From Wolfiporia cocos (Eukaryota > Basidiomycota > Agaricomycetes > Polyporales > Phaeolaceae): DNA of 64,000 bases. Both the position numbers and the translations under genes were made by a program. A model generated the notes under the pieces. That model ran no database searches and was not told the origin of the DNA. It saw only the letters and a list, made by a program, of their open reading frames with translations. Location: assembly GCA_029448655.1 (NCBI GenBank), contig JACCLO010000002.1:3596001-3660000 (forward strand). Reading direction: 5' to 3'. Positions 37,127 to 48,090 of this stretch are shown here, one piece after another (the first letter of the stretch is position 1; each line of letters opens with the position of its first letter).

Positions 37127-38815
37127 ATGCAGTTCACCGACCTCGACCTTGACATTGTCGACCGCATTCTAATGTTTCTGCCCGATTTCGTCTCCTCTGC
37201 AAGTGCAGTGCTTGTGTCCAAAGCCACCTATCGGGTCTTCGAAGGGAAACCAAAATGACGCATTTCTGGTCAACCCTTCGGAATCGGAGTGCTGCGCTTG
37301 TGGGCTTGAAGTCGGAGTTGAGGTCTCCTCCCGGCGCATCCACAGTCGATCGTGCAAGCTGTGGCGCAGAACGCTGCGAGACATCCCCTCGCGTTCCCTG
37401 CTTTCCTGAGACTTGCCCGCAAGCAGCTCCAGCGTACTAGGCGTCGGTCGAAACGGTCGAAGCTCAGACAGATGTCTCACAGATGCAAAGACCGCAGATC
37501 GTCTAACAGCAGGCTCTCGTTTGAAGAGTCTATGCGCTCCTACCATGCAGTGTACCGCTTCTGGGTATTTTGTGAGACGTACTGTGTCCCAGCCCAGATG
37601 ATTCGGAACTCGAGATCAACTGTTCCGAGCATCGCACACACTTCGAGCTCCTTGAGATTAGGGGCGTCGCAGACTTTGCGCAGACTTGGTTAGATGTGTG
37701 TCCGACTATCAGTTCGATACCTCCAGCGCAATCAACGCCGGGAAAATGGGTGGCTTTATCGGTGCGCCTCATCGTACTCGATGCCGGTTGTGCTGCCGAT
37801 CACACATCGCTGCCGGAAAAGCACACTGTAGGTGCGAAGCAGAGATGGGGCCGGAGCAGGTGCTGGAGAACTACAGCGAGCTGGGCAGAGTGAATACGGC
37901 CATGCACGACTACGTCTTCTTCTGGGACGCCGAGAGGCTCCAGACGACGCATGCCCGCGAGGAGCGGCTCACGAAAGCGATCCTGCGCGAGGTTTACGGC
38001 GAGCACGACACGTGTACGTAACCCCGCCGTCCGCTGCTTACGAAGCTGATACCGCGCACAGGCCACAGATGCCATGCCATCGGCGGGCTGAAGCTCTACG
38101 GCAAGACCAGTACGTGCACCTTTCCTCCCCACCCCCCTCCACATCCGCGTTACCCACTCACTCACTCACGCCCCCACAGACTGGCTTTGCATGCGCGGCA
38201 AGCTCGGCTGGCAGAAGTTGCGCACGCTGCTCCCGGGCTACCTCCCGCAGAACCCCTACGAGGGGAGGCGGCTCACCGCGCGCGTTTGTGTGCCGGAGGA
38301 CTACGTGCGCATGATGGACGAGATCTTCGACGCGCAGTACGCGTCCCCGGAGTGGGTGCACACTCAGGCTCACGCCCGGGCGCATGAGACGCCGCGGGCC
38401 TGTACTGCGCGGCGTGCGTGGAGGGGCTCCTCGGCGAGCGCCTGTGGGTGTGGTGCGATGCGAGGCAGCAACTCGGTGCGTGGCCCTGCTGCCGTCCCTT
38501 GCCTCTGGGACTAATGCACTGATGGGATGGTTGGATGCAGAGCTGAATACCGTGCGTGAGGACTGCTGATATGCCTCTTCTCTCTCGTGCGCGCAGGGTC
38601 GTCGTGCTGATGTGGCGGTGGTGGCGGTGGTGGCGGTGCAGGTACGGCTGGCGGTGCCGCACGCAGGCGCACAAGTATGCGCGGTGCGCAGAGGCTGAAC
38701 GTGCGTGGGGTGGCCATTCTTGCGTTGTAGCGCGGTGTGGCTGACTTTGTTGCTGTAGCATTCTTGCATGCCGGCGCGCGATGACGGTGAGGATCTAAGA
38801 AGACGGCGTGTCTAG
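37127..38815 (+). pseudogene. F-box protein, array copy D (broken)
   Basis: It aligns with the other copies from the F-box start (MQFTDLDLDIVDRILMFL) to the last exon (CMPARDDGEDLRRRR and TAG at 38815), but is clearly damaged. An insert of about 90 bp with no splice signals and an in-frame TGA interrupts the F-box exon near 37245-37335. About 190 bp spanning the end of exon 1 and start of intron 1 are deleted near 37435. Exon 2 has small deletions and frameshifts around 37590-37700. The exon-5 equivalent is frameshifted near 38375 and has TGA in place of the conserved Trp just before the GLYC motif. Later exons, introns and flanks remain recognisable, so decay is moderately recent. No way of splicing gives a full protein. 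Confidence 0.8.
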
Positions 38816-39137
38816 CGCGAAGGCGGCGCCAGGCGCGAGGGTTTGAAGGTGCGAAAGCCTTCGCGCGGTACACTTTGAAGAGACGCGTCGATCGTTCATT
38901 GCGCGGTATGGCTCATGCAGTAATATGGTAGAATCTAGATCTGCGCGGATCGTCGTGCTATTTGTTAGGGAGTGTTTCTATCTATAAGGACTCCATTTCT
39001 CTGGACACAACTTATATCGACCACAAGGATGGCTCCCCCTGGCCTGAGTACAGTCAAGGTGCGTTTGTTCACGCTCAATATAGCTTTCTGATAATCGTGT
39101 AACATCTTCGAGGCAGAATTATTGAGATCCGATGCAG
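38816..39137. other. 3' flank of copy D and junction to copy E
   Basis: The first 190 bp match the shared array 3' flank (AGAGACGCGTCGATCGTTC near 38880). The rest leads into copy E without a recognisable F-box exon. A small ATG frame with a possible donor at 39058 is present but unsupported. Confidence 0.5.
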
Positions 39138-40060
39138 AGTTGGGACTATCGAAGTTGTTAGAGAACTATCAACAGGCCGACAGTGCCTTTTAGCATTTCA
39201 GCTACTTCTGGAGCGCATACGAGCAAGTTATTTCAGAGAAACTCAAGGTCAGCCCAGAAGTTTGCGGGCAGCGGGAAACGCTCGACTAAAGCAATTCTCC
39301 GAGAGGTGTTCGGCGAGCAAAATGCGTATACGTATTTCCATTTACTAGACTTGATACCGAGCTCAAGAACTGTCGCTCAGGCCATCGATGCCACACTATC
39401 GGAGGACTCAAGCTCTACGGCCCAACCAGTCAGAGGACCATTGCGCCTCTCGTACTACTCACGTATTCTCCTCCGCTAGACTGGCAATGGATACGCAGCG
39501 TCATCAACCTGCGCAACCTGCGCGCGCTACTCGGTTACCTCCCGGGGAACCTCACTGAGGTCAAGCTGTTTAAATCGCACATGGAGAAGCAGGATGGCTA
39601 TACGCAAATGCTGACCGACATCTTCATCTTCAACCACCAACGCTTTCCCGGGCTGGTGGATATGCAGGGACAGGACGCCGAGGACGCCGCGGACGCTGAT
39701 GCGTTCGACAGCCTCGGCTTATACTGCACCAAATGCTGGAAAGAGTTTCTGGAGAAGCTGCTGTGGGTGTGGTGCACCGCATGGAAACGGCTCGGTGCGT
39801 CGATTTTGGTCCGTAACGTATGTCGTGTTGTCCGGGCTTACACCGGCGGACAGAGGCCGACACCGCACCCAAAGATTGTTGGTACGCTCGCTTTCTTCTT
39901 CGACTTTGCTTCGTGATGACTGTGCTGATGTGGTGACACAGCTGGTTGGGAGTGCCGCAGTCACACGCTGATATTTAACGTGCGTGTGACAACCTTTCCA
40001 GTGGCAAATGGATAGCCCTGACCTTCACTAAAGCATCTGTGCGCCGGGCGATATTATCCG
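39138..40060 (+). pseudogene. F-box family member, copy E (old, N-terminally truncated)
   Basis: Equivalent to exons 3-8 of the intact copies but far more divergent. Readable blocks are LLENYQQADSAF, then a stop (TAG near 39189), SYFWSAYEQVISEKLK, AILREVFGEQNAYT, GGLKLYG, DWQWIRSVINLRNLRALLGYLP, and SLGLYCTKCWKEFLEKLLWVWC around 39710-39780. A relic of the last exon (CATCTGTGCGCCGGGCGA) starts near 40033. The F-box exon and exon 2 are missing. The internal stop, a frameshift in the exon-7 equivalent and loss of the F-box argue for a pseudogene. A new truncated gene starting near 39029 is possible but would need the TAG to be spliced out. Confidence 0.65.
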
Positions 40061-40439
40061 GACGTTCGGTAGCTACGGTGAAGAAGTGGTATGCCTCTTT
40101 TCCGCCGTTTGTTGCTTGTAGTAGCATGGTTCCATGCGCCCACGATGTCATCGGTGCCTCAACTCTCTTTTCCTATCAGCACGGGTGTGAATATTAGGCG
40201 CTTGTGGTGCATCTATGCCCGTGCCACTACGCGTGGCGCCGTCTCTCATTGGCAGTGCTCAGGTACGTCGATAGTGCGAGTGGCGCGCCGGCTGAACGGC
40301 CCCGTTTCACGATATGTCTGCCGCATAAGAGCCGACTCACTGGCAGGTAGCTGGACAAGATGGTTATACCTGCCGCGACAGGGGCATGGTCGTACATAAC
40401 CTACGAATGTACGGTCATACATGGTATATCGAGACAACA
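40061..40439. other. Array-derived flank, degraded
   Basis: Contains blocks distantly similar to the spacer after copy C (compare 40200-40340 with 36680-36810). No gene is seen. Confidence 0.4.
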
Positions 40440-40575
40440 TGCGCACCTTCAACAGCTGCTTCAGAAACGATATGAAGGGCTATACACAGCGTTTGAGGCG
40501 CATCCGAGGTGCATGATGCGCTCCATTGCGGAGATTGTGGTTGGGAGCGTTGTGCTGCTTGCATATTCATGGGTA
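40440..40575 (+). pseudogene. F-box exon fragment
   Basis: Translation gives KRYEGLYTAFEAHP, then MMRSIAEIVVG. This lines up with the end of the F-box exon in the intact copies (VSKAIHRVFQTHP, then IVHAVAQN), with the HP and the A-x-N/I-x-V-G spacing kept. It stands alone, with no matching exons after it, so it is a relic of a further copy. Confidence 0.5.
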
Positions 40576-40772
40576 GCTACGTTGTCGAAGATACATCGGA
40601 GGTGTATGTCTTGGATGTGTTTTTGACACGTGTGAAGGCCGAATGACTTCTTTCTGCGCAAGCGCGAGGATCTGTAACGTTTGGTATAACGTACGATGAC
40701 TTCAGCTACGTCCGATTGCGGGCTTCTATGACGAATCCTGGCGTACAGTGTTTCGAAATTACAAGTCGATGA

Positions 40773-41710
40773 CACTGCGTGAAGCCGCCATGACGAACAG
40801 ACTGTACCTGCGGAGGCTCCACCGCGGCATGCCCAAATATGCTCTGTCTTGCATCACCTTCGATCCGCGGTTTGCGCAATCTTGACGGGTCTCCACACCC
40901 AGTTAAACCGTCGAGCTCCGCACGCACTAGTTGCTCCTCAAGAGCTTGTGGATATGAGTGCACGGTGTTGTTTCAAACGCAACATTGTCGAGTTAATATC
41001 CTGGTCGGTATTCCTAAGCGCTATGATGGTCGTCTACAGAACACTCATGAGTATCTAACACTCTCAAAACTCCTCATAGGTCATGCTTAGCATGAAAAGA
41101 TATAAACCCGACAGATCAGTGCTATATAAACTCCCAGAAGCTATAGGCCGCATCTCGCCAAATGCTCGAGCTAAGTTGAGTCCCGAAGAGGATACCGATA
41201 CGAGCTGATAGAAGACACGTTATGGCAATGCAATCATGGCCTGCCAAGCGAAAATGTACGTGCCCCGAACATCCGCGAGGATGAACGCCTTAATTGTGGT
41301 TTGGACGATGTTCATGCTGACCTGCAACAGTGGGAGAATGATTCGCACCGGTTGCCCGTGCGTGCGGTCTCGCTCGGGTGCGATGTTTATCAGGAGAAAG
41401 GCCCATGCTTCTCAGCTGAATGTGAGTTGTAATACAGAGTGACGATGTCACTACTCACCAAAGGCTGCGAATCACCTTTTTGCTCTTGTATACAAGACTT
41501 GAGCACTGCGCTTCGCTCCGTGAAGGAGGCTGAGTCGCGCCGGGACATGTAGTGGCGGTCAACATCCCATCGGCAAGCAGTATCACATGTACTACGTCGA
41601 AACTTTACATCAACTGATCTGCTTTGTCACATTCTCCATCATAATTTATCCTTCTTGAGGACCTGAGCTGCGCAGTTCTGGCGTCAGAACCGGCGTCTCA
41701 GTCTGCGGTG
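40773..41710. mobile_element. Possible relic of a related CACTA-like element
   Basis: CACTGCGTGAAGCCGCC at 40773-40789 matches, base for base, the 17-bp outer end of the right terminus of the element before copy B. At 41681-41710 a degenerate version of the opposite end starts GCGTCAGA and ends GCGGTG. No clear target duplication flanks this pair (TGA versus TAG), so the right boundary is uncertain. If real, it is a 0.94-kb internally different, inactive copy. Confidence 0.33.
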
Positions 41711-42068
41711 TAGATTACGGAGCTGTGCCTAGGTCCTGAACAGTACCGCAGCAGTTCGGTTGCTAGAATGGCAATTCCGCAGCTCGCATTATGTTTTGAG
41801 AATGATGCATGCGCAGCTGTGCGGCTGCGGGATTGAGATATGTTATCGAAATCAACTGCGCGATCGATGATGCGGCAAATGCACCGCGCGCAGCTTGCGC
41901 TGTCGAATTCTCAGCCACCACCCACAAACACCCACACTACCCGGCAAGCAAGGGCAACGCCTCCACCGTTGACTTATCTGGCATTTGCTTGTGGATGTGA
42001 TTTGAGCCTCCCTGTGGTCATTGCTGAGGTTCTCGAGCTTTCGACAAGACCTTCTTGTAACTGAAGAG
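41711..42068. other. Intergenic region before AP-3 sigma
   Basis: Presumed promoter of the AP-3 sigma gene. No gene or repeat is visible. Confidence 0.5.
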
Positions 42069-42878
42069 ATGATTCACGCGGTGCTCATTTGTCCGCTTTG
42101 CTGTCCATTTTGGGCTGTACCTCCGCTGACATGAGTGCATTCATGCAGTCAACACATCAGGGGTGCCCCGCCTCACAAAGTTTTACTCGCCCTTGCACCG
42201 GTCTGCTCAGACGCTTGTCCAAAGGATCTTCGGCCTAGTGTCTACACGTCCATCGGGACTTTGTAACTTCTTGGATGCTCCTGAGCTGGAGGGCTTTCTC
42301 ACACCGCAGGACGGGAGCGGAGAAAAGCTGAGGGTGGTCTACAGGAACTATGCCACACTTTATTTTGTCTTTGTTGTCGATAACGCCGAGAGTGAGCTGG
42401 GTGTTTTGGACCTCATCCAGGCATGTTCGCATTCCAATCTATGAGATATTCTTATAATGCTCGGACACCATCCTCAGGTCTTCGTTGAGTCTCTCGATCG
42501 TACCTTTGAGAATGTCTGCGAGCTTGACCTCGTATTCCACTTTGATGAGGTGAGACAGAGGAACCAAGCCATTTATCATCGGCAGCTGACTTCCGCTGTC
42601 CAGGCCCATCATATTCTCTCCGAGGTAATACAGGGAGGTCTAGTCCTTGAGACTAATGTTGAAGAAATTGACCGCCGAGGTCCGCGCGTCTCTCTCTCTG
42701 ATGGCGCCGTGATGCTCAACGTTCGACAGTACAAGAAGCGGCGAAAGCCCGCAAAGACTCGTTTGCCTCAGCGAACCCCCTCTCGCTTGGCGGAGGTGTC
42801 GTAGGGTCCAGAAACTCCGCAATTCCAACAACTCTTGGATGGCTCACCGAGAAGCTCGCAGGCGTTGGTGCGAGATAA
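42069..42878 (+). CDS. APS3: AP-3 adaptor complex sigma subunit
   Basis: The small subunit of the AP-3 clathrin-adaptor complex, which sorts cargo from the Golgi/endosome to the vacuole. Five exons (42069-42090, 42149-42420, 42478-42549, 42604-42679, 42730-42878) join in frame to 196 aa. The product begins MIHAVLIFNTSGVPRLTKFY and carries the sigma signatures VVYRNYATLYFVFVVD, ESELGVLDLIQVFVE and FENVCELDLVFHFDE. The ELGVLDLIQ and ILSEVIQGGLVLETN blocks fit sigma-3 better than sigma-1 or sigma-2. A C-terminal extension (ANPLSLGGG, then LGWLTEKLAGVGAR) is usual in fungal AP-3 sigma. The first and fourth introns use GTCCGC donors and the second is a GC-AG intron (GCATGT at 42421). The first exon codes for only seven residues, so gene finders may miss the true start. 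Confidence 0.9.
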
Positions 42879-43269
42879 ATGCGGACACTGGAACTGTATT
42901 ATGGCAGTGCATATCGTGATATCTACATCGTATGCTTCCGCGGATACCCACACAACCGCAGGATGCGTGGTGGGCAAGCGCCCCACACGTTCTGTTTCAA
43001 ATAACTGTAATGAGAGGAGTCTGGCTAGCATCATTACGCCAAACGCAAGGCTCTCGCCAGCGGTTATGGGGCGATGCCGTTTCAATGTGCGGACTCAAAT
43101 AGAACGGATGAACGACCACGGAGAATGAAGACAGCGATATTAGGATGGATCCAAACAGTGTCTAACAACGCCAGCTGTCCGCATGGTCGTACACGTTTGC
43201 CTTGGCAAATAGCCCAATTGTGCCGAATCAACTCGTAGTGGATATTGTGGCGGTTCCTAATGCATCCTA
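42879..43269. other. Convergent 3' region
   Basis: 391 bp between the stops of AP-3 sigma (+) and MED6 (-). Nothing but presumed 3' UTRs is visible. Confidence 0.6.
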
Positions 43270-44394
43270 TCAGCCATGCTGGAACAAGTGGAAATAGAAG
43301 TATTGGGACGAACTCTTCTTTTTCTTCTTGCCTGCCCCCGGAGGACCTTTGATCGGGGGTTGCTCTACAGGAGTTGCGGCTCGTTTGGGGGTTGCTGCTC
43401 TGGTGGGTACAGGAGCCGGAGTGGCCGATGATCGTGCCCCAGTTCCTGGGCCAGGTGTTTCGGGAACATTGCTCTCAGAATCAGCGATAGGCAGGGTGAA
43501 GGATGCGCTTGCATGTAATGCAGTGGTGAGCATGGCATTCATCAGGAGACTATCATCTTGCTGTCGCCCCTGTGATGGCGTAAATTTGCGCTTCAATGAG
43601 GTTCTAGTCACGTCTTGATCGTCTGCACTCGCTGAGGCGTTCTCGTCTGCGTCCCGCTGCCTTGCAGGATCGTCTGAGGTAGACGCTGTCACGATGGGCC
43701 ATACAAATCCCGTGCGGGGCGTGTAGTTCGGTTTGTGCGAGCGCAAAGCTGCCATAGAAGTTTGTAGTGCGTGAAGGGAGGTCAGCTGTAGTTTCATTCA
43801 GCACATGGAGACCCTTAAGGCGTTGCACTCACAAGTCGATTGGATATGAGTGTGTATACGTCCGGAGATTGGTAGATTCTATTATTCATGATGAAGTATG
43901 CTGCTAGCGGTCGAACTATGCACGTCGGCATACCACCATGAGCAAAGCTAAGCGGAAATTCGATCCATGATGTTGCGTACCTTCCTCCGGTGAGAAACGT
44001 TCGCGCTTATGTATAATGAATAAGGAAGGTGGTTGCGAATGTACCAGGGCAAATTCCACCCCCGTGAATCGCCTGTAGTCTGGATGTTCCAGTCGTTCGA
44101 ATATGAATGGTTCAGTGAACATACTTTAATTCCTCTGCTTCGTTTTCTAAAGGCATTCCAGTATGCATCGTCTGCATGCGCAGCACCTGATTGTTGCTTT
44201 GTTTGTCGTAGAACATTGACGTCGCAAAGTAATCGAAGACATTCTCGTTGGTGAGGGGACCGTGAGCCTGACATGCAAGCGTGAACACTGCTTCTGATGG
44301 AACTTGCTCGCATTGACACCACCTGTATCCATTCATGCCAGATGAAGAAGCGATGGCTGTAATCGTCAGGGGGATGCAAATCGTTCAAATCCAT
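43270..44394 (-). CDS. MED6: Mediator complex subunit 6
   Basis: A head-module subunit of Mediator, which bridges transcription factors and RNA polymerase II. Five exons on the minus strand join in frame; the first runs 44394-44323. The conserved Med6 core is clear: WHEWIQAHGPLTNENVFDYF, then SMFYDKQSNNQVLRMQTMHTG, GVEFALVHSQPPSLFIIHKRER, YFIMNNRIYQSPDVYTLISNRL, and TSLHALQTSMAALRSHKPNY. The rest of the protein is low-complexity and ends in a Lys-rich segment (GAGKKKKKSSS), as in other fungal Med6 proteins. The last intron lies between ISNRL and LTSLHAL. The start is the ATG at 44394, matching the usual family start (the W-x-x-W core begins near residue 19). Confidence 0.92.
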
Positions 44395-44554
44395 TGTATA
44401 ATACACGCCTACGCAGGATGGATCACACGAGTGGATGGTAGCTAACGAGAGCGAGCGAGAGCCACCGCGCTCAAAGCGCGCGCAGGCCACAAGCCTGCCA
44501 TGAAGGACAGTGGTTATTGTGGCTCATGATCTCAGCGGCTGTAGCCTCGCCATC

Positions 44555-44637
44555 GCCCGCCTAGCTCAATCGGATAGAGCGTCAGACTCTTAGGAGCGGG
44601 CATCTGAAGGCTGCGAGTTCGACCCTCGCGGTGGGCT
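44555..44637 (+). tRNA. tRNA-Lys(CTT) with 9-nt intron
   Basis: The acceptor stem GCCCGCC pairs with GGTGGGC. The D arm (TAGCTCAATCGGATAGAGC), anticodon stem TCAGA/TCTGA and T arm with TTCGACC are intact. The loop reads CTCTTA and is then interrupted one base after the anticodon CTT, the standard site, by the intron GGAGCGGGC. The discriminator base is T. A TAATGTTTT trailer supplies the polymerase III terminator. An identical gene lies on the minus strand at 53587-53669. Confidence 0.93.
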
Positions 44638-47600
44638 AATGTTTTCGCATTTTCTGCATTCTAATTTTGCACACATACTACTGGACATTCCTTTACAGTT
44701 AACTTTTTAGAGACGGCGTCTTTGACCCTTTCGCATGGAGTCGCTCCAGATCGATTACCATGAAGCAATTTCCTGTACCACAGTGTTGCCTCGTTGCAAA
44801 CATGCTGTCGGCACAATGGGCCGGAGGTTCATACATAGAAGACGTCCATATCTGCAGAATGTTCTCATGGACCTACAATGGTGGTGCATCAGAAGGCACA
44901 GGCACGACTTGGTGCCCGCAGGCTTCTCATGGAATTCCGACGGTTTATGCTCGCCTGAGCATACGCTAAACGAAGAGTAGGCGAGTCGTGCCTGGAGCTC
45001 GAGGGAGTTCATGAAAACAATCACCTGTGTTTAAGTTGGTTGGCATAACAAAGGACGGTTACGGGCCATATGTTTTCGTTGCCTAGACCCGGAACATTAT
45101 CCTTGTCTTTGTACTGTAGAAACTTGATCTTCTGCGGCGAACTAGAACGGAGCGTGTTCTCACAACAGTCGTGGCTGACCCTGACCCAGTAGCTCGATAC
45201 GCCACGGCCTGTGGCGAAAGCACGATGCAGGCTGCAGTCGGCTAGGACTCGCAAGAAGATCCGGTCCCCCATTGTAAGAAGCACAATAGGGGTATCATGC
45301 GCAAGGGTGACTCGATGTGTAAGCCCCCGTGGAGTTCCCATACATAAGTAATTAGAACATGGTGCGACGCGCGATGACGCCACGCTCACTGAGGACCTGC
45401 CAGAGCAGAATCCCTCCCGTCGCCTGTACTGCTGTATCACAAATTCGCATTCCTATGGAGTCATCTTCATAATGTGCCATTGTTTGGATACCTGGTAGCG
45501 ATACTGGGAGTGCCATCCGTATCCAGAGTGACCGTTTATGAATTGGTACTCACATCACGGCCTCCGACTTCTTGGAGGGGTATGGTTTGTGACACTCAGG
45601 ACACGCTACCATGGCTAGTGGGCAGATGCCATCACTCGACTGTCATGCAGGCAGTAGGAGGCCGAGTCATCCGTAACGGGGGTCGGGGAGCTGATTCTCT
45701 GTCGTGAGATCAGCGTGCACGGAGGGCGTGGCAGGCATATTAGGATCGATATCGCACGGATAATCGTGACTCCCCGAGCATTATCACCGCTCGGCGGAAA
45801 GACCACAGGCTAGGATCCTTAGACCTCGAGCCGCCTCCAATTATTGTGGACCCCGATAATATCAGAGAATGCCTATCACCGCGTTCTTTGCCCGCTTAGC
45901 GTTCCGCGCTGAGTCATGACACTCAGCCGCTGTGCAATGAATCTTCTCGATCGGACCCAACTTTGATGCGACGTGTCAAGAGACATGCAAGATTGATATC
46001 ACGCGCCAATCAGCCCGCCGACTCGGCGGCTGTGTCGACGGAAGCAGTATGTCGTCTTAGTGGCGCCGAGTACACGATCTGTCGGGTTATTGCACCAGTC
46101 TGTCAACTAGCGGGGAGATGCGCTGCTTCTGACGGCGTACAGGCGTGGGCCCAAACATGCAGGCTGGATGTCACGCTGGCTGCAGCAATCTCCTCGTTGA
46201 GGACAGCAGCCGGGCGGTGTTCTGTCACGCTGGGATAAAATCACGAGGCCGGGCTGCTTGCGTTGGTGTGAAAAATGGCATGTATAATGATAAGTGTGGA
46301 AGCTTCTACAACCGTCCATCCAGTGCAGCGGACTCATATGCCGGCTAGAAATGCTGCGTACTGCGCATTCGAGAGATATGCCCGGTGCTGCGCAGATTTG
46401 CGTACCTCGGATCCGCAGTCGCAGGAAAGGCACGCACTTAGCCGACGTAGACCATGGTGGGGTGGATGGATATCAGCCAGCGGGCGATTTGAGGAGTCGC
46501 CGTTCTAATTCAAGTGTTACGCTAGCCGTTACGCCGGTGACCGTAATGCGTATTTGTCGTGATGGTCTCGGCACAGTAATTATGCTGGTGGTACTTACGA
46601 TGGAGGCCTGTCTATTTCACAACGGCATGCTTTGGAGCTGTTCGAGGTGGATTAACTCGTCTCCGGCCGGAGCATCCCGTCGAGATGAGTGGCCGACGTG
46701 AATGGATCAGAGCCTATGCAGAACTATCGCACAGGAGAGATGGCCGTCAGCAACAGATTTGACAATGTATCGGAACAGTCCTGTTGAGATGGAGACGGTG
46801 TCCCCTGACCTCCATAAGAGCACGAGACAATGAACGACCCCAATCGGGTGGATGGATACTTGGGCCCCGAACGTTCTCTTAGATGAAGTGGGGATGTGAA
46901 ATGATGCGAGACGAAATTATCCACCCCCGAATGGGCAATGTAGCATAGCCGTTCGAAGACACCCCAGCGGGACGAGGTCAGAGTCCGAGGCGCGCACCCT
47001 TGGTGAGGCTGTCTCGCGCTGATGGAAGCGACGGACGCTATACGCTGTGATATCACCGAGTCACAGGAAGCTGGATCGTCAGTGCTTCTATCCTGAGCCT
47101 CGGCGGCCAGCGTACAGCTGGGAGCAGCAGATAGAAGGCGGGAGGTGCACGTTGGGGCACTGCTGCAGTGCGGCGCGAATGGCGGGATGCATTGTCCGTG
47201 AGTGCGCCGAGACACGGCGGCAATCGGGGTGCTCGACTCGCAACATGCACTTTATTAATTGCGGATGCGCACACGGTTGCGACGGCATAGCAGACGGACA
47301 GCCCCGCAAACCGAGGCATAGAGAACTATGGCATCGCCACTGGCTGCCGATGGTTACGCGTCCCAAGCCACACTGGTAAGGCTAGTGGCGCCGCGCACGG
47401 TCGGCACGCCGTGAAAAACATATTCTGGAGAAGGCATCATGATCGTGGCGCCAGTGAATCCACGTATGACATACCTCGTTGTTCGCGGAGTGTGCTGCGT
47501 GCCCTCGGTGCGGCACAGTGCACGCTCGCGCCGAGGACGGGCGGTGGACCCTGCGTGACAAATGGCGAGGGCGTCATCGTGCTCGTGTGTGCATCGTGAC

Positions 47601-48090
47601 CAGCCTGCGCCTGTCTGACCGCGCGCATGCCGAGTGACTCTTCACGGGCCCGGGACTGAGATATGCGGAAAAGAAGCAGATGCCACTGGGCGAGTCAGTG
47701 GCTGCCGCTGCTGCGGACCCGGTGTGGCAGGCGCAGCTGCCTGCCCGCGCACATCGCTGCAGACCACTCGCTGCGGCCGACGGGACTCGCAGCCGAGGGG
47801 GCCCACTGGCAATATCCCGCGATCAGGCACGGGGAGAATGGGGCGGTGATGGTAACCCGGGGACGGCACCCGTGGGAGAGTCCGCCACCTGCTGCTTTTT
47901 TTGGAAGGTGTATTGGTTGCAGGGCGTCTCGCCGGCGCACAGCCCGAGGGGTGGGAATCCGCGCGTACGTGTGCCGTCCGCAGCACCCTTTTACTCTCCT
48001 CCTCCACGACTCTCTCTCCTGCCATCCCTTGCCCTATCCGCACCCACAACTTCCACTCCAGATACATATATCCTCCGCAGCCCACCCAGC
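44638..48090. other. Long gene-free region
   Basis: About 3.4 kb with only short, scattered frames on both strands. None has a plausible start, splice partner or domain. Its 3' part (about 47990-48090) is pyrimidine-rich and is the leader of the C2H2 gene. The rest could be a large upstream regulatory region, a decayed sequence or an unrecognised non-coding RNA locus. Confidence 0.5.

Noticed and set aside
37245..37335. Reading the insert in F-box copy D as a new intron
   Set aside because: It lacks a GT or GC donor at the boundary needed for the frame, contains an in-frame TGA, and the gene has other disabling lesions.
45021..45440. 139-codon minus-strand open frame in the gene-free region
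   Set aside because: No domain, no splice partners and a composition without coding character.
46724..47215. Minus-strand frame containing RIASVAS next to an acceptor-like CACAG, resembling an exon start of the gene at 26474-27388
   Set aside because: Only seven residues agree; the preceding helical exon and the following sequence do not match, so chance is the better explanation.
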